DNA of 64,000 bases from Streptomyces sp. ISL-43 (GCF_018614195.1 NZ_JAGGOT010000051.1:124001-188000); one strand, 5' to 3'; shown: positions 1-8,995, counted from the first letter of the stretch. Program-made: numbers and translations. Notes: generated by a model from the sequence alone, not told the origin.

Positions 1-27
1 GCGGATTCGCCGGCCGCGCGAAGGGAA

Positions 28-1749
28 TCAGCCCGCGTAGGGATCGGGAGTCGCCCCCGCCCGAGCCAGGAACTCGAAGTCGCATCCCGTGTCGGCCTGG
101 GTGACGTGCTCGTTGTAGAGCGCCCCGTAGCCGCGCTCGTAGCGGACCGGCGGCGGGGTCCACTCCTCCCGCCGACGCGCCAACTCGTCCTCGGAAACGT
201 GTAGATGGAGCGTGCGCGCCTCGACGTCGAGGGTGATCGTGTCGCCCGTGCGGACGAGGGCGAGCGGCCCGCCGACGTACGACTCGGGCGCGACGTGGAG
301 CACACACGTGCCGTAACTCGTGCCGCTCATCCGGGCGTCGGAGATCCGGACCATGTCCCGTACGCCCTGTTCCAGCAGATGCCTGGGGATCGGCAGCATC
401 CCGTACTCCGGCATCCCCGGTCCGCCCTTCGGCCCGGCGCCCCGCAACACGAGCACATGGTCCGCGGTGATCCCGAGCTCCGGGTCGTCGATGGTCCGCT
501 GCATGGTGCGGTAGTCGTCGAAGACCACCGCACGACCTGTGTGCTTCAGCAAGTGCGGCTCGGCGGCGATGTGCTTGATGACCGCGCCGTCCGGGCAGAG
601 GTTCCCGCGCAGCACCGCGACCCCGCCTTCGGGTGCGACCGCCCGTTCACGCTCCCGGATCACCTCGTCGTTGTGCACCCGAGCGCCGTCGAGCTGTTCC
701 CGCAGCGTGTCGTGGGAGACGGTCGGCCGGTCGAGATGAAGCACGTCGGTGAGACGGGAGAGGAACCCGGGCATGCCGCCGGCGAAATGGAAGTCCTCCA
801 TGAGGAACCGCCCACCGGGGCGGAGATCGGCCAGCACCGGCACGGTCCGCGCGATGCGGTCGAAGTCGTCCAGGGTGAGCTTCACCCCTGAACGGCGGGC
901 CATGGCGATCAGATGGATGACCGCGTTCGTCGACCCGCCGAGCGCCAGCACGGCGGCGACCGCGTCCTCGTACGCCTCCCGGCTCAGAATCCGGGACAAC
1001 CGCCGATCCTGCCGTACGAGCTCCACGATCCGCATCCCGGAGGCGGCCGCCATCCGGTCGTGGCCCGAGTCGACCGCCGGGATCGAGGAGGCGCCCGGCA
1101 CGGTCACGCCGAGGGTCTCGGCGGCGGCGGTGAGCGTGGAGGCCGTGCCCATGGTCATGCAGTGGCCGGGGGAGCGGGCCAGCCCGCTCTCCAGCTCGGC
1201 CATTTCGCAGTCCCCGATCAGGCCCGCCCGCTTGTCGTCCCAGTACTTCCACATGTCGGTGCCGGAACCGAGGGTCTCGCCCCGCCAGTGGCCCGGCAGC
1301 ATCGGCCCGGCCGGCACGAAGACGGTCGGCAGATCCACCGAGGCAGCGCCCATCAGCAGGGCCGGGGTCGACTTGTCGCAGCCGCCGAGGAGAACCGCGC
1401 CGTCGACCGGGTAGGAGCGCAGCAGTTCTTCCGTCTCCATCGCGAGGAGGTTGCGGTAGAGCATCGGCGTCGGCTTCTGGAAGGTCTCGGAGAGGGTGGA
1501 GACCGGGAATTCGAGCGGGAAGCCACCGGCTTGCCACACGCCCCGCTTCACGGCCTGCGCGCGCTCCCGGAGATGAACGTGGCAGGGATTGATGTCGGAC
1601 CAGGTGTTGAGGATCGCCACCACCGGCTTGCCCAGGTGCTCCTCGGGGAGGTAGCCGAGCTGGCGCGTGCGGGCGCGGTGGCTGAACGAGCGCAGTCCGT
1701 CCGTGCCGTACCACTGGTGGCTGCGCAGCTGGTCGGGTCGCCCGCTCAT
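28..1749 (-). CDS. IlvD/Edd-family sugar-acid dehydratase
   Basis: An iron-sulfur dehydratase of the dihydroxy-acid/phosphogluconate dehydratase family, closest in character to the pentonate/hexonate (AraC/arabonate-type) branch. It would convert an aldonic or aldaric acid to a 2-keto-3-deoxy acid. Numbered from the chosen start, cluster-ligand cysteines are visible as NPCH (C56), GGCDKS (C124) and HCMTM (C197), and the family SDARMSG motif lies near the C-terminus. At 573 residues it is full length. The ATG at 1749 overlaps the stop of the upstream DapA-family gene as ATGA, so translation is probably coupled. An ATG three codons earlier (1758) is the alternative. Operon order is gntR-dapA-like-ilvD-like. 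The exact substrate cannot be read from sequence; a branched-chain amino-acid role is unlikely given the neighbours. Confidence 0.88.
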   Translation of the reverse strand: MSGRPDQLRSHQWYGTDGLRSFSHRARTRQLGYLPEEHLGKPVVAILNTWSDINPCHVHLRERAQAVKRGVWQAGGFPLEFPVSTLSETFQKPTPMLYRNLLAMETEELLRSYPVDGAVLLGGCDKSTPALLMGAASVDLPTVFVPAGPMLPGHWRGETLGSGTDMWKYWDDKRAGLIGDCEMAELESGLARSPGHCMTMGTASTLTAAAETLGVTVPGASSIPAVDSGHDRMAAASGMRIVELVRQDRRLSRILSREAYEDAVAAVLALGGSTNAVIHLIAMARRSGVKLTLDDFDRIARTVPVLADLRPGGRFLMEDFHFAGGMPGFLSRLTDVLHLDRPTVSHDTLREQLDGARVHNDEVIRERERAVAPEGGVAVLRGNLCPDGAVIKHIAAEPHLLKHTGRAVVFDDYRTMQRTIDDPELGITADHVLVLRGAGPKGGPGMPEYGMLPIPRHLLEQGVRDMVRISDARMSGTSYGTCVLHVAPESYVGGPLALVRTGDTITLDVEARTLHLHVSEDELARRREEWTPPPVRYERGYGALYNEHVTQADTGCDFEFLARAGATPDPYAG

Positions 1750-2648
1750 GCCTGCCATCCGGCGGCTATCGCGGCGACCTCGGCGCGTGCGGAAACGGGC
1801 AGCTCACGGCTGGGCGGGCGGATGTCGCGCCGGCACAGACCGAGTGAGGCGAGGGCCTCCTTGACGACGGTGACGTTGTCGGCGCTGCCGTTGGCTGCCC
1901 GCAGCTCCTCGAATCGGCGGATCAGCTCCCACACCTTCATGGCGGCCGGGTAGTCGCCGGCCCGCAGAGCGGACAGCATCTCCAGGGAGAGCGGGGGGCA
2001 GACGTTGACGAGGCCGGAGGTGAAGCCCGTCGCGCCTCCCGCGAAGTAGGAAGGGGCGTACGGTTCGGCGAGCCCCGCCACCCAGACGAAGCGGTCGAGC
2101 CCCGCGTCACGGGCGAAGCCGGCGAACCGGGCCGAGTCCGGAACGGCGTACTTCACCCCGACCACGTTCGGGCAGGCGTCGCCCAGCTCCGCGAGCCGCA
2201 CTCCGCTCAGTTGCGGGTTGCGGATGTAGGGGACGATGCCGAGTTCGGGCACGGCCTCGGCGATTTCCCGGTGGTAGTCGACCCAGCCGTCTTCGGAGAC
2301 GTACGGGTGCACGGGTTGGTGCACCATCAGCATCTGTGCTCCGCAGGCGCCTGCGTGCCGGGCGGCCGCGATCGCGGTCGGCACGTCGTGGCCCACGCCG
2401 ACCAGGACCGTGGCGCGGCACCGCGCCTCCTCGATGGTCAACTCCGTTACGAGGCGGCGCTCTTCGGGCGTAAGGGCATAGAACTCGCCGGTGTTCCCGT
2501 TCGGAGTGAGCGTGCGCACGCCGCCGTCGATCAAACGGCGGAGCAGGGTGCGGTGCGCGTCGGTGTCCAGATCGCCCGCCGCGGTGAAGGGCGTCACGGG
2601 GATGGCCACGACGTCGGCGAGTGCGGTCCTCAGGGTCTCGAACGCCAT
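1746..2648 (-). CDS. DapA/KdgD-family aldolase-dehydratase
   Basis: A class I (Schiff-base) TIM-barrel enzyme of the dihydrodipicolinate synthase/N-acetylneuraminate lyase superfamily, 300 residues. The GNTGEF loop (about 51-56), Tyr141 (PYIRNP) and the Schiff-base Lys166 (GVKYAV) are all present. Flanked by a sugar-acid dehydratase and a uronate dehydrogenase, it more likely acts on a 2-keto-3-deoxy sugar acid (5-dehydro-4-deoxyglucarate dehydratase or deoxypentonate dehydratase type) than in lysine synthesis. The ATG at 2648 lies 2 bases past the gntR stop; an in-frame GTG at 2654 would give a GTGA overlap instead. It overlaps the downstream dehydratase gene by 4 bases. Confidence 0.85.
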   Translation of the reverse strand: MAFETLRTALADVVAIPVTPFTAAGDLDTDAHRTLLRRLIDGGVRTLTPNGNTGEFYALTPEERRLVTELTIEEARCRATVLVGVGHDVPTAIAAARHAGACGAQMLMVHQPVHPYVSEDGWVDYHREIAEAVPELGIVPYIRNPQLSGVRLAELGDACPNVVGVKYAVPDSARFAGFARDAGLDRFVWVAGLAEPYAPSYFAGGATGFTSGLVNVCPPLSLEMLSALRAGDYPAAMKVWELIRRFEELRAANGSADNVTVVKEALASLGLCRRDIRPPSRELPVSARAEVAAIAAGWQA

Positions 2649-2650
2649 GG

Positions 2651-3292
2651 TCACTCGCCGTCCTGGGGGAAGGCGCGCTGGACGAAGGAGGCGATGTGGT
2701 CGTGGAGGGCCCGGCCGGCCCGGTCCGCGTCCCCGGCGGTCGCGAGGCGCAGGATCTCCTCGTGTTCGGCGGCCTCGTGCTCCCAGGAGGGGACGGCGGC
2801 CCAGGCGACGGTGGAGACGAGAGCGGCCTGGTCGCGGACCTCGTCGAGCATCCGGCCGAGCAGGGGGTTGCCGCAGGGCAGGTAGAGGGCGCGGTGGAAC
2901 TCGCGGTTGGCGAGGGAACGTTCGGCGGGGTCCTCGGCTCCGGCGGCCCGCCGCAGTGCCTCGCGCGCCGCGTCGAGCGGGGCGCGCGCGGCCACCGTGC
3001 GGCGGACCGCCTCGGGCTCCAGGAGCAGTCGTACGTCGTAGACCTCGCGGGCCATGTCGGCGTCCACCATGCGCACGGTGACGCCCTTGTACTGGCTCAC
3101 CACCACGAGTCCGCTGCCGGCGAGGGTTTTGAGCGCCTCGCGGACCGGGGTCTTGGACACCCCGAAGTGAGCGGCGAGTTCCGTTTCGACGAGGGCCTGA
3201 CCGGGGCTCAGGACCCCGGTGAGGATGTCGTGTTTGATCGCTTCCAGAACGAACTGGGTGCGGGACGGGATGGGGCTCGGAGCGAAGGCCAT
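2651..3292 (-). CDS. GntR-family (FadR/FCD type) transcriptional regulator
   Basis: 213 residues. An N-terminal winged HTH (about 10-75, with the typical SKTPVREALKTL recognition region) is followed by an all-helical FCD ligand domain with the usual metal-site Asp/His positions (REFH, then HEEI and HDHI). First gene of a three-gene operon with the DapA-like and IlvD-like enzymes, so it probably represses its own operon and responds to a sugar acid or keto-deoxy intermediate. The ATG at 3292 is preceded by an AT-rich promoter region holding the palindrome at 3324-3333. Assignment to the family is clear; the ligand is inferred from neighbours only. Confidence 0.9.
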   Translation of the reverse strand: MAFAPSPIPSRTQFVLEAIKHDILTGVLSPGQALVETELAAHFGVSKTPVREALKTLAGSGLVVVSQYKGVTVRMVDADMAREVYDVRLLLEPEAVRRTVAARAPLDAAREALRRAAGAEDPAERSLANREFHRALYLPCGNPLLGRMLDEVRDQAALVSTVAWAAVPSWEHEAAEHEEILRLATAGDADRAGRALHDHIASFVQRAFPQDGE

Positions 3293-3323
3293 GACGCACT
3301 CTCAGATCTCGTGTATCGCGTCT

Positions 3324-3333
3324 CATATATGAT
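3324..3333. promoter_or_regulatory. Candidate GntR operator TCATATATGA
   Basis: A perfect 10-bp palindrome in an AT-rich patch about 32 bases upstream of the gntR start, where an autoregulatory operator would be expected. A related but different palindrome (TCACATATGTGA, 4263-4274) precedes the uronate dehydrogenase gene. Inferred from position and symmetry. Confidence 0.5.
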
Positions 3334-3400
3334 GTACGAAGTGCAATGACGAGAAGCTAAGCGGCAGTTGGTGTTTCGTCAATGCTTCGCGCACGAGTCT

Positions 3401-3416
3401 TGGAAAGCGCTTACTG
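3401..3416. promoter_or_regulatory. LacI/cre-like dyad upstream of the gntR operon
   Basis: TGGAAAGCGCTTACTG has a perfect AAGCGCTT core (3405-3412) and resembles operators of LacI-family sugar repressors. It lies between the end of the uronate dehydrogenase gene and the gntR operon promoter. This suggests a second, carbon-source control on the operon. No LacI-family gene is present in the window. Confidence 0.4.
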
Positions 3417-3427
3417 GGTGGTGGTCG

Positions 3428-4249
3428 TCAGTGCGGCCAGCGCGGCGGGTCGGTGCAGAACCGGCCGCCCAGGTACAGGTCGTCCGGGTCGCCCTCGTCC
3501 GGGAGTCCCTGCTCGGTGACGAGCCGCTCCGCGAACCGCTCCGAATCGTCACGCGGCTCGTAGCCGATGGCCCGGGCCGAGGAAAGGTCCCACCAGAGCC
3601 GGGTGTTGGCGGAGGAGCCGTACACGACGGTGTGCCCGACGTTCTCGGCGGTGAGCGCCGCGTGGAGGAGCCGTGCGCAGTCGGCGGGGCTCAGCCACAG
3701 TGACAGCATCCGGACCGAAGTCGGCTCGGGGAAGCAGGAGCCGACCCGCACCGATACGGTCTCGACCTCGTGGAGGTCCCAGTAGAGCTGGGCCAGGTCC
3801 TCGCCGAAGCACTTGGACAAGCCGTAGAAGCTGTCGGGCCGGCGCGGGGTGTCGACGGGGACCAGCGGGTCGTCTCCGCGCGGCCGCGGGGTGAAGCCGA
3901 CGGCGTGGTTGCTGGAGGCGAAGACGATGCGGCGCACCCCCTCCTCGCGGGCGGCCTCGTAGAGGTGGTGCAGCCCGGTGACGTTGGCGGCCAGTACCTT
4001 CTCCAAGGTGGACTCCAGGGATATCCCGGCGAGATGAATGACCGCGTCGACGCCCCGGACGGCCTCCCGCAGCGCCTGGCGGTCGGCGAGGTCGGCGACG
4101 ATCGCGTCCGGTGCGCCGTCGACCGGCACCAGGTCGAGCAGCCGGAGCTCGTATCCGTAGCCGGGCAACAGCTCCCGCATGAGGGTGCCGACACCCCCGG
4201 CCGCGCCGGTGAGCAGGACGGTGTGGGGCTTCTTGTGTGAGGTTTCCAT
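3428..4249 (-). CDS. udh: NAD-dependent uronate dehydrogenase (extended SDR)
   Basis: Oxidises an aldohexuronic acid to the aldaro-lactone using NAD. A Rossmann glycine motif (TGAAGGVG, about 14-21), SSNHAVGF, the catalytic YGLSK pair, SCFPEP and RMLSLWLSP all match bacterial uronate dehydrogenases rather than generic epimerases. 273 residues, as usual for Udh. The start chosen is the ATG at 4249 (METSHKK); an upstream in-frame extension lacks homology and runs through the operator region. It is transcribed in the same direction as the gntR operon but separated by 135 bases with its own regulatory signals. With the dehydratase and DapA-like enzyme it would form an oxidative hexuronate route to 2-oxoglutarate semialdehyde (inference). 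Confidence 0.82.
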   Translation of the reverse strand: METSHKKPHTVLLTGAAGGVGTLMRELLPGYGYELRLLDLVPVDGAPDAIVADLADRQALREAVRGVDAVIHLAGISLESTLEKVLAANVTGLHHLYEAAREEGVRRIVFASSNHAVGFTPRPRGDDPLVPVDTPRRPDSFYGLSKCFGEDLAQLYWDLHEVETVSVRVGSCFPEPTSVRMLSLWLSPADCARLLHAALTAENVGHTVVYGSSANTRLWWDLSSARAIGYEPRDDSERFAERLVTEQGLPDEGDPDDLYLGGRFCTDPPRWPH

Positions 4250-4262
4250 GCGGAGAACGTAG

Positions 4263-4291
4263 TCACATATGTGAACGCTTGGGGGAGCGTT
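4263..4291. promoter_or_regulatory. Two adjacent operator dyads upstream of udh
   Basis: TCACATATGTGA (4263-4274) is a perfect 12-bp palindrome 13 bases upstream of the udh start. It abuts a second dyad, AACGCT (4274-4279), six-base spacer, AGCGTT (4286-4291). The region also lies upstream of the divergent gene at 4427, so one regulator could control both directions. Palindromes are read directly; binding proteins are unknown (the GntR protein or an external LacI-type repressor are candidates). Confidence 0.5.
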
Positions 4292-4426
4292 TCTAAAGAT
4301 CGTCAACGGCGGGCGGATGCTTGACGATGTCGCGCACGCGTGCCTACTGTTCGCAACGCTCTTGACCATGGCCGGAGTTCACAGCTCTGAACAGTCTCGA
4401 CTCCACGCACAGGCGGTGAGGTTCCG

Positions 4427-5590
4427 ATGGTGACGGCGACCGGATACGCGTATCCCTGGGACTTCGTCGATGATCCGGCAGCCGCCGACCGGGCTCGCGA
4501 GGCCGGTGTGACGACCGTGGCCGTCGCGGCGAACTACCACCGCACCCGCGCCGCCACCCCGCTCCACCCGCGACACCGACTGGTGGACGCCGAACACGCC
4601 GCCTGCTACCTCCCGATCCGCCCCGCCGCCTGGCAGGGCATGAGACTGGTGCCGCGCGTTCCCGGCTGGACCGTCCCCGACTCCTTCGCCGTGGCCAGGA
4701 AGGCCATCGTGGCGGCGGGACTACGGGTCGCCGCATGGACCGTCCTCACCCACAACAGCGTGCTGGGGCATGACCATCCGGACCTCGTACGGCGCAACGC
4801 CTTCGACGAGCCGTACAAATACGCCCTGTGCCCGCAGGCGCCCCAGGTCGCCGACTACTGCGCGACCCTCGTGCACGAGGTCGCCCTCCTCGGCGAGGCC
4901 GACGGCCTGATCCTGGAGGCCGCCGGTCCGCTGGGAGTGGACCACGGCGGGCATCATGACAAGACCGAGTTCGCGCAGTGGACCCCCGTCCAGCGAGAGC
5001 TGCTCTCGCTGTGCTTCTGCGCCTCCTGCCGACGCGTCCAGCGGGCGGGGGGTCTCGACCCCGAACGCGTCGCGGCCCAGGTCCGTGCGGCCCTGGGACC
5101 GGCGCAGCCGCCGAAGAGCCCCGATGACGCCCTCGGGGCGCAGACGGCCTCCGTGCTGCGCGGGTGCGCCGACGCGAACGCTTCCGCTCTGCACACCCTC
5201 CTGGTCGCCGCCGCGCGTACCGCGGCGCCCGGCATCCGCATCACCGTGCACGGCTCGGCGTCCGCCTGGGCCACCGGGGCCTTCGCGCCCCTCGGGCCGA
5301 CCGTGACCGAGGGCGTCGACGCGGTGGTCGCCAACTGCTGGGCGGCCGAGCCCGGGCCTCCCGCCGGAGGTCCGGTTGCCGCCCTCCGGCACCTGGCGCC
5401 ACCCGCCACCACCGTCGGCGGCTACTTCCGTCCGGAAACCCTGCCCGCGACCGAGGAGGGCCTCGGCGCGCTGGCCGCCCGTTATGTGGCCGCGGGCCTC
5501 GGAGAGGCACACCTCTACCACCTGGGCCTGGTCCCGCGCGCGGGCCTCGACCGCTTGCGGGACTTCGTCACCGCCCTGCGGAGCGCGTGA
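4427..5590 (+). CDS. Conserved hypothetical protein, divergent from udh
   Basis: 387 residues, alanine-rich, no signal peptide or membrane segment. I do not recognise a named family with confidence. The regular alternation of hydrophobic strands and helices, together with surface Trp/His-rich loops (YAYPWDF, TVLTHNSVLGHDHP, LYHLGLVP), would fit a TIM-barrel glycosidase-like fold. A CxxC-type cluster (CFCASC) occurs mid-protein. The ATG at 4427 has a GAGG-type ribosome site 8-9 bases upstream. Shared regulatory DNA with udh suggests a role in uptake-linked or carbohydrate metabolism, but this is inference. Confidence 0.75.
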   Translation: MVTATGYAYPWDFVDDPAAADRAREAGVTTVAVAANYHRTRAATPLHPRHRLVDAEHAACYLPIRPAAWQGMRLVPRVPGWTVPDSFAVARKAIVAAGLRVAAWTVLTHNSVLGHDHPDLVRRNAFDEPYKYALCPQAPQVADYCATLVHEVALLGEADGLILEAAGPLGVDHGGHHDKTEFAQWTPVQRELLSLCFCASCRRVQRAGGLDPERVAAQVRAALGPAQPPKSPDDALGAQTASVLRGCADANASALHTLLVAAARTAAPGIRITVHGSASAWATGAFAPLGPTVTEGVDAVVANCWAAEPGPPAGGPVAALRHLAPPATTVGGYFRPETLPATEEGLGALAARYVAAGLGEAHLYHLGLVPRAGLDRLRDFVTALRSA

Positions 5591-5620
5591 GCCGTACGGA
5601 CCCGGAGGTTCCGTACGGCT
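5590..5620. terminator. Bidirectional terminator hairpin
   Basis: Perfect 11-bp arms AGCCGTACGGA (5590-5600) and TCCGTACGGCT (5610-5620) with a 9-base loop sit between two convergent genes. The hairpin can terminate both the gene ending at 5590 and the cellulase operon ending at 5643. Confidence 0.8.
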
Positions 5621-5642
5621 CCGCGTTCTCACGGGCGCTGGG

Positions 5643-7415
5643 TCACAGCGCCGGGTGGGCGTTCTTCAGGAGCTCCTGGAACTGGGCCGAGAACCACTGG
5701 CCCGAGAGCGGGGCGTTCGGGAGGGACCCCGACATGCTGTTGCCGTTGCGTGCGTTGCCCGTGTACGTCGGGTCGCACATCCGGTCGAAGCCCTTGCCCT
5801 CGTTGTTCGGGATCTCCTTGCTCGCCCCGTCCGACTCGCCCGGCGGCTTGATCCACACGTACGCGTCGATGCCCGCGGCCGGCGCCGCCTGCGGCCTCTC
5901 GCCGAGCCCGGCACCCGACTGGTTGCACCAGTTGCCGAGGTGGATGCGCCGGTCGTAGCGGCCGCCGTTGACGTACGTGTCGACGTTCGTCAGCGCGCCG
6001 GGTGCGGTCGGCCGGGCCGTGCCGCCCCAGCCGTTGCGGGAGGTGTCGATCAGCATGCCGAGGTTGGCGTCGAAGCCCAAGGAGACCAGCTTGGACCGCA
6101 TGGCCTGGGCGTACGACAGCTCGTCCGTGTACCGGTTCCAGTCGACCCACTTCGACTGGCGCACGGACGTGCCGCCGACGGAGTCCTCGATCTTGAAGTG
6201 GTCTTCCTTCAGGGCACTGTAGTTGGCCGTGTTCACGATGAAGCCGTGCACCTTGGAGACGGTGGAGCCCTCGGCCGTGGCCGCCTGCTTGAACACGTCC
6301 GCGGAGGCGCCGAAGTTGTCGTCCCAGCCGAGCCAGCCGTGGTGGCCCGCGTCCACGTAGTTGTAGACGTTGGCGATCGAGCCCAGCTTGTTCAGCGCGT
6401 AGCCGACGCCCTTGATGTAGTTGCCGTTGGCCTTCATCACATCGCAGTTGGCGGTGACCGTCGGGCGTCCGGAGACGTTGGTGACCAGGTTCGGCAGCGA
6501 GTCGATCTCGACCGTGGTGACGATCCGGAGTCCCGCGTACTTGGAGTCGGCGAGGATCGCGGCGATCGGGTCGATGTACTGCGTCTTGTACTTGTCGATC
6601 TCGGTGGGGCCCAGCTCGCCGTTGGAGGCGAGCGCGGCGCAGTCGCGTCCCGGCAGGTTGTAGATCACCAGCTGCACCACGAGCTCGCCGCTGCCCTTCT
6701 GTGCCAGGGCCGCGTCGAGGTGGGCGCGCAGACCCATTCCGCCGCTCACTCCCTGGATCGCGGCGGTGCGGTCCAGCCAGACACCGGTGGGCTGGTTCGA
6801 CACCTTGGTGCCGCCCGGCTCGGCGGCGGCCTTGGCGGACCACTCGGGGTTCACGTACACCTTGGCGCCGGCGTACGGGTTGTCGGCCTTGGCGCCCGTC
6901 GGCGGCGGGGTCGTCGGCGGCGTGGTGGGCGGTGTCGTCGGGGGAGTGGTCGGCGGCTGGGTCGGGTCGGTGGCGCCGTTGCAGGTCACGCCGTTGAGCT
7001 TGAAGGTCGCGGGGACGGCGTTCGTGCCGTTGTGCGAACCGTTGAACCCGAAGGACGTCGAACCGCCCGTGGCCAGGGACCCGTTGTAGGACATGCTCTT
7101 GGCGGTCACCGCGGCCCCGGACTGGGTGATGGTGGCGTTCCAGCCCTGGGTGACCTGCTGGCCGTTCGCGTAGGACCACTCCAGGGTCCAGGAGGCTACC
7201 GGGTCACCGGTGTTGGTGACGGTCACGTTGCTGCCGAAGCCGGTGTTCCACTGGTTCGTGATCTGGTACTCGACCTTGCAGCCGGCGGTGGCCGCGCCGG
7301 CGGTGGTGCCGAAGACGGTGGCGGTGGCGCCGGCGGCCGTGACGAGGCTGACGGCCGCCAGCAGGGCGGTGCGACTGGTCGTGCGGCTGGTCGTGCGAGG
7401 GGTTGTGCGGCTCAT
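5643..7415 (-). CDS. Secreted GH6 exo-cellulase with N-terminal CBM2
   Basis: 590 residues. Hydrolyses cellulose, probably releasing cellobiose from chain ends. Order: arginine/threonine-rich n-region and signal peptide (1 to about 42), CBM2 cellulose-binding module (about 44-145, bounded by Cys), a Pro/Thr linker with repeated PPTT units (about 150-175), then a GH6 catalytic domain. The GH6 domain shows the NLPGRDCAALASNGE motif with its catalytic Asp and VEIDSLPNL, resembling Cel6B-type cellobiohydrolases. The ATG at 7415 gives the signal peptide; the longer open frame is an artefact. It lies 14 bases after the GH5 gene, so the two are probably co-transcribed and secreted together under CebR control. 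Confidence 0.92.
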   Translation of the reverse strand: MSRTTPRTTSRTTSRTALLAAVSLVTAAGATATVFGTTAGAATAGCKVEYQITNQWNTGFGSNVTVTNTGDPVASWTLEWSYANGQQVTQGWNATITQSGAAVTAKSMSYNGSLATGGSTSFGFNGSHNGTNAVPATFKLNGVTCNGATDPTQPPTTPPTTPPTTPPTTPPPTGAKADNPYAGAKVYVNPEWSAKAAAEPGGTKVSNQPTGVWLDRTAAIQGVSGGMGLRAHLDAALAQKGSGELVVQLVIYNLPGRDCAALASNGELGPTEIDKYKTQYIDPIAAILADSKYAGLRIVTTVEIDSLPNLVTNVSGRPTVTANCDVMKANGNYIKGVGYALNKLGSIANVYNYVDAGHHGWLGWDDNFGASADVFKQAATAEGSTVSKVHGFIVNTANYSALKEDHFKIEDSVGGTSVRQSKWVDWNRYTDELSYAQAMRSKLVSLGFDANLGMLIDTSRNGWGGTARPTAPGALTNVDTYVNGGRYDRRIHLGNWCNQSGAGLGERPQAAPAAGIDAYVWIKPPGESDGASKEIPNNEGKGFDRMCDPTYTGNARNGNSMSGSLPNAPLSGQWFSAQFQELLKNAHPAL

Positions 7416-7429
7416 TTCGTGGGGGCCTT

Positions 7430-8995
7430 TCAGTTCAGGGCGCGCAGGCGGTCGCGCAGCCCGATGCCGAATGCGGTGGGTGTGCCGTCGTACGAGGTGA
7501 TCAGGGCCGGTCCCGAGGAGCAGTTCCAGGTGTTCCAGGTCCAGCCGAGATACGAGAGGGCGCGGGCGTCGGACCACGCCATGACGCGGTCGATGAACGC
7601 GTGTCCGCAGGTGTTCTCGCCGATCTCGCCCGCCACCAGGGGGACCTGGGCGGCGACCGGGGCGAGAGTGCTGTCCCAACACGACTCGTTGGAACAGGTG
7701 TTGAAGTTGTAGACGTGCCAGGCCGCGGCCAGATTGCCCGTCGGGTCGGTGGGGGAGTGGGTGAGCCACTGGCTCAGGTCGTTGGAGTAGGCGATACCGG
7801 GGACGAGTACGACGTTGCGGGCGCCGGTCGCACGGACGGCGTCCATCAGGTCCTGCATGCCGGCGACCTCGTAGCCGATGCCGGGGCAGGCGCCGCCGTC
7901 GCGCCAGCAGGCCCAGGCCTGGGCGCTGGTGGAGGTCGCCCGGTCCGGATACGGCTCGTTGAACAGGTCGAAGACGACCCGACGGTCGTTCTTGAAGGTG
8001 TTCGCCACCGAGGTCCAGAACGCAGGGGTGTACTGGGCGTTCGGCATCGGCTTCTGGCAGGAGGCGTGCACGTCGGCGCACCCCGAGGAGTTGCCGGTGT
8101 ACTGGCCGTACGTCCAGTGCAGTTCGACGACCGGGGTCATGCCGTGCGCGAGTACCCGGTCGACCAGGCCCTTGATCGCCTCGACGTAATTCGCGCCCCG
8201 GTACTCGGGCTTGATGTTGTCGAGGCCGAGCCAGCACTCCTCGTTGAGGGGGATGCGGACGGTGTTGGCCTTCCAGTCGGCGATGGCGCGTACCGAGGCG
8301 TCGTCGACGGGACCGTCGAAGATGCCGTGGCCCTGGACACACATGTACTCGGCCCCGGAGCGGTCCACACCGAGCAGGCGGCGGGTCGCGCCGTTCCGGT
8401 CGGTGAGGCGGTTGCCGGTGACGCCCAGTTCGGGCGCCCCGGGTGCGGGGTCGGGGGGAACGGTCGGGCCGGTGGGCGTGGGTGTCGGGCCCGTCGGCGA
8501 GGGCGTGGGCGTGGGCGTGGGGCCGGTGGGTGTCGGTGTCGGTGCCGTGGGTGTCGGATCCGGTCCGGGTCCCGGTCCGGTGTCGCAGGGTGCTCCGTTG
8601 AGCGTGAAGGAGCTGGGCGCCGTGTTGGCGCCCGACCACGAGGCGATGAAGCCGGCCGTCACGCTCGCGCCGGTGCCAAGGGCGGCGTTCCAGCTCTCGT
8701 TCGCGGCCGTGACGGCCGGCCCGGTCTGGGACCACTTGGCGCCCCAGCCCTGACTGACGGTCTGACCTGCCGGGAAGCCGAAGCCGAGGCTCCAGCCGTT
8801 CAGCACGGAGGTGTTGTTGGTGACGGTGACCGAACCCTGGAATCCGCCGGCCCACTGGCCGACGACCGAGTACTTCACCGTGCACGAGGGTGCGGCCGCG
8901 GCTCCTGAGGCCGTACCCAGGACGGCGAACGCGGAGCTCGCCATCACCAGCGCTGCCCCCGTGAGCAGCGCGGACGTACGTGGGGGGTGTCGCAT
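7430..8995 (-). CDS. Secreted GH5 endoglucanase with N-terminal CBM2
   Basis: 521 residues. Endo-acting beta-1,4-glucanase. A signal peptide (1 to about 35) is followed by a CBM2 module (about 37-137), a Pro/Thr/Gly linker (about 140-190) and a GH5 domain. Catalytic motifs are LFNEP (acid/base Glu) and VAGEIGE (nucleophile Glu), with conserved HWTYGQY and GWTWNTW. First gene of the cellulase operon, followed after 14 bases by the GH6 exo-enzyme: an endo/exo pair that would act synergistically. The start at 8995 gives a typical signal peptide. The upstream region carries a perfect and a degenerate CebR box, predicting induction by cellobiose/cello-oligosaccharides. Confidence 0.92.
   Translation of the reverse strand: MRHPPRTSALLTGAALVMASSAFAVLGTASGAAAAPSCTVKYSVVGQWAGGFQGSVTVTNNTSVLNGWSLGFGFPAGQTVSQGWGAKWSQTGPAVTAANESWNAALGTGASVTAGFIASWSGANTAPSSFTLNGAPCDTGPGPGPDPTPTAPTPTPTGPTPTPTPSPTGPTPTPTGPTVPPDPAPGAPELGVTGNRLTDRNGATRRLLGVDRSGAEYMCVQGHGIFDGPVDDASVRAIADWKANTVRIPLNEECWLGLDNIKPEYRGANYVEAIKGLVDRVLAHGMTPVVELHWTYGQYTGNSSGCADVHASCQKPMPNAQYTPAFWTSVANTFKNDRRVVFDLFNEPYPDRATSTSAQAWACWRDGGACPGIGYEVAGMQDLMDAVRATGARNVVLVPGIAYSNDLSQWLTHSPTDPTGNLAAAWHVYNFNTCSNESCWDSTLAPVAAQVPLVAGEIGENTCGHAFIDRVMAWSDARALSYLGWTWNTWNCSSGPALITSYDGTPTAFGIGLRDRLRALN

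Noticed and set aside
1746..2648. Lysine-biosynthetic dihydrodipicolinate synthase
   Set aside because: The operon with a sugar-acid dehydratase and GntR regulator, next to uronate dehydrogenase, argues for sugar-acid catabolism.
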